A stretch of 5,476 nucleotides of DNA from Eubacteriales bacterium (GTDB taxonomy: Bacteria > Bacillota > Clostridia > JANYKE01): NCBI GenBank assembly GCA_025361685.1, contig JANYKE010000076.1:1-5476 (forward strand), given 5' to 3'. The notes below the pieces were generated by a model. That model was not told the DNA's origin. It was given only the letters and a program-made list of their open reading frames with translations, and did no database searches. Numbering within the stretch: the stretch's first letter is position 1; each line of letters opens with the position of its first letter. Shown here in pieces: positions 1 through 4,743 of this stretch. The position numbers were made by a program, and so were the translations under genes.

Positions 1-1
1 T

Positions 2-91
2 GAAACAAAAGAAGATATTCAAAGAGATATAAGAAGAATTGAGAAAGAAATTATTTTGGAGATACAGACAATCAGCACAATGAAATTATGA
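2..91 (+). CDS. C-terminal tail of an upstream gene (partial, unidentified)
   Basis: Reading frame 2 is open from the left edge to a TGA at 89-91, giving 29 residues; the other two forward frames hit stops early. The peptide is rich in Glu, Lys, Arg and Ile (it starts ETKEDIQRDIRRIEKEI) and looks like an amphipathic charged helix or short coiled coil, as often found at the end of a cytosolic protein. It lies 43 nt before the next start and on the same strand, so it probably belongs to the same gene row. Nothing identifies the family. It could also be a chance open frame in AT-rich DNA; the charge pattern and the good distance to the next gene favour a real gene end. Confidence 0.45.
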   Translation, partial: ETKEDIQRDIRRIEKEIILEIQTISTMKL

Positions 92-106
92 GATAAAATC
101 TCATAA
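86..106. repeat. perfect 9-bp inverted repeat, 3-nt loop
   Basis: The arm TTATGAGAT (86-94) is followed by AAA and then its exact reverse complement ATCTCATAA (98-106). The left arm contains the TGA stop of the upstream frame. Only three of nine pairs are G-C and no T-run follows, so it is a poor intrinsic terminator. It could be a transcription-factor operator or an mRNA end-stabilising hairpin. It sits 28 nt before the next GTG start. Confidence 0.55.
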
Positions 107-121
107 AATTATTATGATATT

Positions 122-127
122 GGAGGG
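122..127 (+). promoter_or_regulatory. Shine-Dalgarno site fixing a GTG start
   Basis: GGAGGG stands 7 nt before the GTG at 135. This is a near-ideal ribosome-binding site and supports GTG 135 over the later in-frame ATG at codon 24. Confidence 0.75.
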
Positions 128-134
128 ATAGGCC

Positions 135-1319
135 GTGGTTAAGATTCCTTACGGTGAAACATTGGAAAGCAGAGATTCACTAAAACTTTACTGTGACTGG
201 CTGATGGAACAACGAAATGATACAGGGTTCTTCAATGTTTTTGAAGCCGAAGAGCAGATGTATGAATGGTATATGGTAATGTATCCGGTTAGAGCATTAC
301 TTATCGGCGGCAAGATTCTTGATAACAAAGAGTATATTGATGCGGCACTTTATTACATTGATTTGTATATTGACGAGCAGCTGCCAAACGGAGCATTCAC
401 ATCAAACTGCAGACGCAAAAAAGGAAGCGACCTCACACAGCGTGAGATTGATGATATTTTCAGATATGGCAAGGTCAACGTTGCTGATAACGGATCCAAC
501 GTTGCGGCAATGCTTCAGGCCTGTGAGTTTGTCGAGGGCGAAAGGCGCGAAAAATATCTTAACTCTGCTAAGAGATGGTTTGACGGATGGGTATCAATTT
601 GGAAACTTGATACAGGAGCCTACACCAACGGATTATGGGAGGGACATAAGCGAAACACTGCGTATTCATGCGCAATCGGAACTGTAACTGTCGCGCTTTC
701 AATGTACGGAATGATAACAGGTGATTATGCCTATGTTGAAAAAGCTGAAGAGGCGATCAAATTCCAATGCGACGGATGGTCGGATGAATTCGGAACACCT
801 AAGTTTTTCAATAGTTATCCGGATGAACACGTTATGGATTGGACTAATGACTATTCGCATACCTTCTACATAATGGAAGGTATGGTCTGGACACATATGG
901 CAACAAAAAATGCAGAGCTGAAAAAGTATTTTGCGTCAAGGATAAAAGAATGGTTATTTTCCGATCACGGGCTATTAAGTCAATGGGACGGAAACTGGTT
1001 TAATTATCTCGTATATTGCGAGGATACCAATCAATCACGTTATGGATGCAGGCTGGGTTGGGAAATGGCAAAATCAAACGGGATACCTTCGCTATGGATG
1101 TATTATCTAAATAATATTGAGGATGATCCAAGACTTAGGGCTGTTGTTAAAAAAGCATACACGCATTTGAATAATCCGCTTGATGCAAGGATGTCCGGAA
1201 TCATGAGTGACCCAAATAGGTCATACGGTTCATTCGCGGTACAGTCAACAGGATTTGGTGGACTGTCGTTAGCTGAAAAGGTTTTGCCCGGAAGCGTTTA
1301 TGAATTTTTCAAATCATAA
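135..1319 (+). CDS. predicted alpha/alpha-toroid (six-hairpin-glycosidase-like) protein, function unknown
   Basis: I do not recognise a named family for this 394-residue protein. It is built of alternating helices and Gly/Asn/Trp/aromatic-rich loops that recur along the chain: residues 21-33 (DWLMEQRNDTGFF), 77-91 (LYIDEQLPNGAFTSN), 147-167 (Trp-rich helix, then DTGAYTNGLW), 205-226 (CDGWSDEFGTPKFFN) and 271-291 (EWLF...SQWDGNWFNY). This helix-loop repetition is typical of (alpha/alpha)6 or (alpha/alpha)7 barrels: glycoside hydrolases, polysaccharide lyases and uronyl C5-epimerase-type domains. The loops are rich in Asp, Glu and Trp, as in a sugar-binding cleft. There is no signal peptide or membrane segment, so it should act in the cytoplasm, on a precursor or imported oligosaccharide. 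The GTG start at 135 is backed by GGAGGG. It precedes pyruvate kinase by 64 nt on the same strand. Another toroid fold (prenyltransferase- or LanC-like) cannot be excluded. That the frame is a real gene is nearly certain; the fold is moderately supported; substrate and reaction are unknown. Confidence 0.85.
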   Translation: MVKIPYGETLESRDSLKLYCDWLMEQRNDTGFFNVFEAEEQMYEWYMVMYPVRALLIGGKILDNKEYIDAALYYIDLYIDEQLPNGAFTSNCRRKKGSDLTQREIDDIFRYGKVNVADNGSNVAAMLQACEFVEGERREKYLNSAKRWFDGWVSIWKLDTGAYTNGLWEGHKRNTAYSCAIGTVTVALSMYGMITGDYAYVEKAEEAIKFQCDGWSDEFGTPKFFNSYPDEHVMDWTNDYSHTFYIMEGMVWTHMATKNAELKKYFASRIKEWLFSDHGLLSQWDGNWFNYLVYCEDTNQSRYGCRLGWEMAKSNGIPSLWMYYLNNIEDDPRLRAVVKKAYTHLNNPLDARMSGIMSDPNRSYGSFAVQSTGFGGLSLAEKVLPGSVYEFFKS

Positions 1320-1338
1320 AATCAAAATAGCCTGCTTC

Positions 1339-1370
1339 AATAATATACTTGGAGAATAATATACTTGGAG
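1339..1370 (+). repeat. perfect 2 x 16-nt tandem repeat carrying the pyk ribosome-binding site
   Basis: AATAATATACTTGGAG occurs at 1339-1354 and again, with no mismatch or spacer, at 1355-1370. Each copy ends in GGAG. Only the second copy continues into GGAGGAAG (1367-1374), 9-12 nt before the pyk ATG depending on where the anti-SD pairing ends. The first GGAG is 29 nt from the ATG, too far to initiate at it. It looks like a recent slippage duplication in the leader; two competing 30S docking sites could tune translation. Confidence 0.85.
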
Positions 1371-1383
1371 GAAGAAATACAGT

Positions 1384-2802
1384 ATGAGGAAAACAAAAAT
1401 AATATGTACGCTGGGTCCGGCGGTGGACGGCGATAATATCACAAGAAAAATGATAGGGGCAGGAATGAATTGCGCGCGATTAAATTTTTCGCATGGAACT
1501 CATGATGAGCATAAAGCAAGAATGAATAGAATTAAGCGTATTCGTGAGGAAGTGGGTGTGCAGATCGCGCTGATGCTTGATACGAAGGGGCCGGAAATCC
1601 GGTTGGGGAATTTTAAGGATAAGAGTGTTAATGTGACTGAGGGGCAGGAGTTTACTCTCTACGCTGAGGAGAGACTTGGTTCAGTTGAAGGCTGTTCGTT
1701 GACATACGATTTGCTTGCTCAAAATGTGAAAGTCGGATCACAGATTCTGATTGATGATGGTAAGGTTTGCATTGAGGTAATTAGGATTGAAGGCCACGAC
1801 ATAGTTTGCAAGGTTATTAATTCGGGTGTTCTTAGCAACCATAAGAGTCTGAATATTCCGGGTGTCGAGATTGCGATGCCTTATATCAGCGCGATAGATC
1901 GCAGCGACATTTTGTTCGGAATCGAGCAGGGTGTAGATTTTATTGCTGCATCATTTGTACGCACGGTGGACGATGTTTTAGAACTGCGCAAACTGTTAAG
2001 TGAAAATGACGGTAAGAATATTCAGATTATTTCGAAGATAGAGAATGCTCAAGGAATTGACAACTTGGATGAGATTATTAACTGGAGTGACGGAATAATG
2101 ATTGCCCGAGGCGACATGGGTGTTGAAATCGCATTTAAGGATTTGCCTCATGTGCAAAAGGACATTATTCAAAAATGTTATAAGGCGGGTAAATATGTTA
2201 TCACTGCGACACAGATGCTTGAGTCAATGACTAAGAATCCAAGACCTACGAGAGCAGAGGTTTCGGATGTGGCTAATGCGATTTATGACGGCACGACAGC
2301 GATTATGCTTTCGGGCGAGTCGGCTGTGGGTGATTATCCGGTTGAGGCTGTTAAGGTTATGGATGAGATTGCGATTACGACCGAGAATGATATTAACTAT
2401 GGCAAGAGATTTGAAGAGGGTATTTCGGTGCGGACTGCGAGACACAATATTGCTAACGCGGTTTGTTCTGCTGCTTGCTCGGCTGCTTACTATGTTGGGG
2501 CTGATGCTATTATTGCTGTGACGCGTACAGGTAGAACTGCTAAGCAGATTTCAGATTTTAGGCCTAAGTGTCCGATTATTGCGGCGGTTGTCGACGAGAC
2601 CGCTTGCAGACAGTTGAGTCTGGGATGGAATGTGACAACGATTCTGGCCGGGATGATGAAAAGTGCTGATGATGTGTTCGAGCACGGGATTAAGCGCGCA
2701 CTTGAGACCGGTATTGTTAAGAGTGGAGATACTGTGGTTATTGTGGGCAGTGCTGCGACGGGACTGGGGCAGACTGAGTTGATCAAGGTGCAGCAGATTT
2801 AG
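1384..2802 (+). CDS. pyk: pyruvate kinase
   Basis: Converts phosphoenolpyruvate and ADP to pyruvate and ATP in the cytosol. The 472 residues match the usual length of bacterial enzymes without the extra C-terminal PEP-utiliser-type domain seen in many Bacillus-type kinases. Visible features: N-terminal KTKIICTLGP; substrate and metal loop R32-N34-S36-H37 (ARLNFSHG); DTKGPEIR at 66-73, with Glu71 at the position that marks K+-dependent enzymes; mobile B domain at about 72-165; catalytic Lys218 and metal ligand Glu220 in SKIENAQG; Asp244 in ARGDMGVEI; Thr276 in ITATQMLESM; LSGESAVGDYP at 309-319 (Ser where many have Thr); C-terminal regulatory domain from about 345, ending GLGQTELIKVQQI. All catalytic residues are present, so it should be active. 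ATG 1384 follows GGAGGAAG. Its position between a carbohydrate-enzyme-like gene and ddhC is unusual and may reflect a need for pyruvate by the ThDP enzyme downstream. Whether it is the only pyk of the genome or a second copy cannot be told here. Confidence 0.97.
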   Translation: MRKTKIICTLGPAVDGDNITRKMIGAGMNCARLNFSHGTHDEHKARMNRIKRIREEVGVQIALMLDTKGPEIRLGNFKDKSVNVTEGQEFTLYAEERLGSVEGCSLTYDLLAQNVKVGSQILIDDGKVCIEVIRIEGHDIVCKVINSGVLSNHKSLNIPGVEIAMPYISAIDRSDILFGIEQGVDFIAASFVRTVDDVLELRKLLSENDGKNIQIISKIENAQGIDNLDEIINWSDGIMIARGDMGVEIAFKDLPHVQKDIIQKCYKAGKYVITATQMLESMTKNPRPTRAEVSDVANAIYDGTTAIMLSGESAVGDYPVEAVKVMDEIAITTENDINYGKRFEEGISVRTARHNIANAVCSAACSAAYYVGADAIIAVTRTGRTAKQISDFRPKCPIIAAVVDETACRQLSLGWNVTTILAGMMKSADDVFEHGIKRALETGIVKSGDTVVIVGSAATGLGQTELIKVQQI

Positions 2803-2828
2803 ACAACGGTTTTAATCAGCAGATTTAG
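2791..2828 (+). repeat. 12-nt direct repeat across the pyk stop codon
   Basis: CAGCAGATTTAG occurs at 2791-2802, where it encodes the last three residues (QQI) and the stop of pyk, and again at 2817-2828 in the intergenic gap, 14 nt apart. It suggests a small local duplication of the gene end. Confidence 0.7.
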
Positions 2829-2848
2829 GGCTGATGAAGTTTAGTTGT
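2803..2848 (+). other. imperfect stem-loop in the pyk-ddhC gap
   Basis: ATCAGC (2815-2820) pairs with GCTGAT (2830-2835) around a 9-nt loop, and an outer ACAAC (2803-2807) can pair with GTTGT (2844-2848) across an internal loop. No T-run follows the stem, so it is not a good terminator. It ends 14 nt before the ddhC ribosome-binding site and might influence ddhC translation or pyk mRNA stability. The short stems could also be chance. Confidence 0.3.
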
Positions 2849-2862
2849 GATTTTAATTATAC

Positions 2863-2870
2863 GAGGAGAG
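2863..2870 (+). promoter_or_regulatory. Shine-Dalgarno site deciding the ddhC start
   Basis: GAGGAGAG ends 6 nt before ATG 2877. An in-frame GTG at 2847 would put this site inside the coding region and add ten residues (MILIIRGEFD) with no counterpart in the family, so ATG 2877 is preferred. Confidence 0.8.
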
Positions 2871-2876
2871 TTTGAT

Positions 2877-4259
2877 ATGTTTGATAATATGACTGCGGCG
2901 CAGGCGAGAGATGAGATTCTGAAGCAGGTTAAGGATTATTGCGGTCTGTTTCATGGAGACAAGGCGCTAGCGGCAACCGATGGCGGCGAATACAAAGAGG
3001 GCGAGCGCATACCTTATGCTTCGAGAGTTTATGACAGTGAAGAAATGTGCAATCTTGTTGATTCTGCTCTTGAGTTTTGGCTGACTGCCGGACGGTATGC
3101 GGACGAATTCGAGAAATCGTTTGCCAAATATCTGGGAGTTAAACATGCGCGACTGGTGAATTCCGGTTCAAGTGCCAATCTGGTAGCCTTTATGACACTT
3201 ACATCATCAACACTTGGCGAGAGAGCAATTCGCAGAGGTGATGAAGTAATAACTGTTGCCGCCGGTTTCCCAACCACTGTTGCCCCAATTATACAGTTTG
3301 GAGCAGTACCGGTTTTTGTCGATGTAACTGTTCCTCAATATAATATTGACGTCACAAAACTGCAGGAAGCATTGTCTGATAAAACCAAAGCAGTTATGGT
3401 TGCACATACACTTGGCAACCCATTTAATATTAAAGCGGTTAAAAGTTTTTGTGACGAAAACAATCTCTGGCTTGTTGAAGATAATTGTGACGCACTTGGC
3501 TCAACATATACAATTGATGGAGAGACAAAATTTACAGGAACCATCGGAGACATCGGAACATCAAGTTTTTATCCGCCGCATCATATGACTATGGGCGAAG
3601 GTGGAGCAGTGTACACAAACAATTCAAAACTAGATAAAATTATTCTTTCATTCCGTGATTGGGGTCGCGACTGTATTTGTCCTTCAGGCAAGGACAACAT
3701 GTGTGGCAACCGATTCAACAAACAATATGGTGAACTTCCATCCGGGTACGATCACAAGTATGTTTATTCTCACTTTGGTTACAACCTTAAAGCTACAGAC
3801 ATGCAGGCAGCAATCGGATGCGCGCAGCTTAAGAAATTTCCGCAATTTGTTGAACGCCGCAAACATAATTTTACTCGTCTTAAAACTGCACTGCAGGATA
3901 AAGGTGATGGCTGTGACATCAGTGACAAATTAATTCTTCCGGAACCTTGTGAAAATTCTGATCCGAGTTGGTTTGGTTTTCTTATTACTTGTCAAGGCGG
4001 AGCAGAAAGAAATTCAATTGTAAAATATGTTGAGAGTAAAGGTGTTCAAACCAGAATGCTTTTCGCAGGCAATCTTACTAAGCATCCTTGCTTTGATGAA
4101 ATGCGTGAAAGCGGTCAAGGATACAGGAAAGTTGGCGAATTAACTCAAACAGATATTATTATGAATGATACATTCTGGGTGGGAGTATATCCAGGAATGA
4201 CCGACGATATGATTGACTACATGGCCAAAATAATTAAGGAAGCTGTAATATTAGGGTAG
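2877..4259 (+). CDS. ddhC: CDP-4-dehydro-6-deoxyglucose 3-dehydrase (E1, DdhC/RfbH)
   Basis: PMP-dependent iron-sulfur enzyme that removes the C3 hydroxyl of CDP-4-keto-6-deoxy-D-glucose, working with an E3 flavin/iron-sulfur reductase, on the way to CDP-3,6-dideoxyhexoses. The 460 residues have the DegT/StrS aminotransferase fold and follow the Salmonella/Yersinia enzyme closely: WLTAGRYADEFE at 68-79, NSGSSAN at 95-101, GDEVITVAAGFPTTV at 121-135, VEDNCDALG at 200-208, FYPPHHMTMGEGG at 231-243, FRDWGRDC at 259-266, GYDHKYVYSH at 290-299, SDPSWFGF at 361-368, RMLFAGNL at 393-400. His235 replaces the Schiff-base Lys of aminotransferases, the mark of a dehydrase. Cys204, Cys266, Cys268 and Cys276 fit the family [2Fe-2S] pattern, including C-X1-C-X7-C. 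The related PLP dehydratase ColD lacks these cysteines, so it is a poorer match. gtrA starts 4 nt after its stop. The E3 partner and the upstream RfbF/RfbG enzymes are not in the window. Codon choice changes near residue 91. Confidence 0.96.
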   Translation: MFDNMTAAQARDEILKQVKDYCGLFHGDKALAATDGGEYKEGERIPYASRVYDSEEMCNLVDSALEFWLTAGRYADEFEKSFAKYLGVKHARLVNSGSSANLVAFMTLTSSTLGERAIRRGDEVITVAAGFPTTVAPIIQFGAVPVFVDVTVPQYNIDVTKLQEALSDKTKAVMVAHTLGNPFNIKAVKSFCDENNLWLVEDNCDALGSTYTIDGETKFTGTIGDIGTSSFYPPHHMTMGEGGAVYTNNSKLDKIILSFRDWGRDCICPSGKDNMCGNRFNKQYGELPSGYDHKYVYSHFGYNLKATDMQAAIGCAQLKKFPQFVERRKHNFTRLKTALQDKGDGCDISDKLILPEPCENSDPSWFGFLITCQGGAERNSIVKYVESKGVQTRMLFAGNLTKHPCFDEMRESGQGYRKVGELTQTDIIMNDTFWVGVYPGMTDDMIDYMAKIIKEAVILG

Positions 4260-4263
4260 ATTT

Positions 4264-4743
4264 GTGAATATAATTAAAAAGATTCTTAAAAAACTGAATA
4301 TTCACAACAAAGAAGATTTCAAGCATTTCGTTTTGCAGTTTATTAAATTTGGAATAATAGGCGTGTCAAATACATTGATTAGCTGGGGAATATATTATGT
4401 CATAATAATTTTTGTAAACGCTAATTGGTATATCGGTGCTTCAATAATAGGGTTTATTGTTAGTGTTCCAAATTCATATTATTGGAACAATAAATATGTA
4501 TTTAACAAGGCTGATAAAGGACATATTAAGACATTGCTAAAAACATATCTGGCATATAGCCCTGCCTTTTTATTTGGTACATTGGTACCGATGTATATTG
4601 GAATTGCTAAGCTCGGAATTTCGCCGCTATATGCACCGGTTGTTATGGTAATTAGTATTCCGCTTAACTTTTTGATTAACAAGTTTTGGGCTTTTAGAGA
4701 TCAGAAGCTTGTTGTGAAAGAAGGGGACAGTAATGAAAATTAA
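4264..4743 (+). CDS. GtrA-family small membrane protein
   Basis: A 159-residue integral membrane protein with a basic N-terminus (about 1-22) and four hydrophobic segments at roughly 25-50, 56-72, 95-114 and 120-140. Family hallmarks are visible: FIKFGIIGVSNTLISWGIYY at 26-45, and the two related half-motifs NSYYWNNKYVF (70-80) and LNFLINKFWAF (134-144), each closing a pair of helices. The charged tail is short and cytoplasmic by prediction. Family members take part in polysaccharide and O-antigen modification; phage GtrA is thought to flip undecaprenyl-phosphate-linked glucose. Here a role in moving a lipid-linked sugar made by this cluster is an inference. The GTG start lies 4 nt after the ddhC stop, with AGGG at 4253-4256 as ribosome-binding site, and the 3' end overlaps the next gene by 11 nt, so these genes are probably co-transcribed and translationally coupled. 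Confidence 0.9.
   Translation: MNIIKKILKKLNIHNKEDFKHFVLQFIKFGIIGVSNTLISWGIYYVIIIFVNANWYIGASIIGFIVSVPNSYYWNNKYVFNKADKGHIKTLLKTYLAYSPAFLFGTLVPMYIGIAKLGISPLYAPVVMVISIPLNFLINKFWAFRDQKLVVKEGDSNEN
4721..4726 (+). promoter_or_regulatory. Shine-Dalgarno site inside gtrA for the ThDP gene
   Basis: AAGGGG lies 6 nt before ATG 4733, within the last codons of the gtrA-like gene. It supports a start that overlaps the gtrA stop. Confidence 0.7.

Noticed and set aside
113..118. TATGAT as a -10 promoter element for the toroid gene
   Set aside because: No matching -35 at 16-18 nt, and transcription would begin inside the ribosome-binding site.
319..687. Second forward open frame inside the toroid gene (122 residues)
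   Set aside because: Fully contained in a well-supported gene in another frame, low-complexity composition, no proper ribosome-binding site.
2815..2835. Intrinsic terminator after pyk
   Set aside because: Only a 6-bp stem and no T-run after it.
2847..2876. Upstream GTG start extending ddhC by ten residues
   Set aside because: The extension is translated from the ribosome-binding site itself, has no such site of its own, and does not resemble the family N-terminus.
2224..3553. Several antisense open frames over pyk and ddhC
   Set aside because: They lie opposite strongly conserved coding sequence, show no recognisable motifs and are explained by the codon pattern of the sense genes.
2877..4259. 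PLP sugar aminotransferase (DegT/ArnB type) for this gene
   Set aside because: The Schiff-base Lys is replaced by His235 and the iron-sulfur cysteines are present, so the dehydrase assignment fits better.
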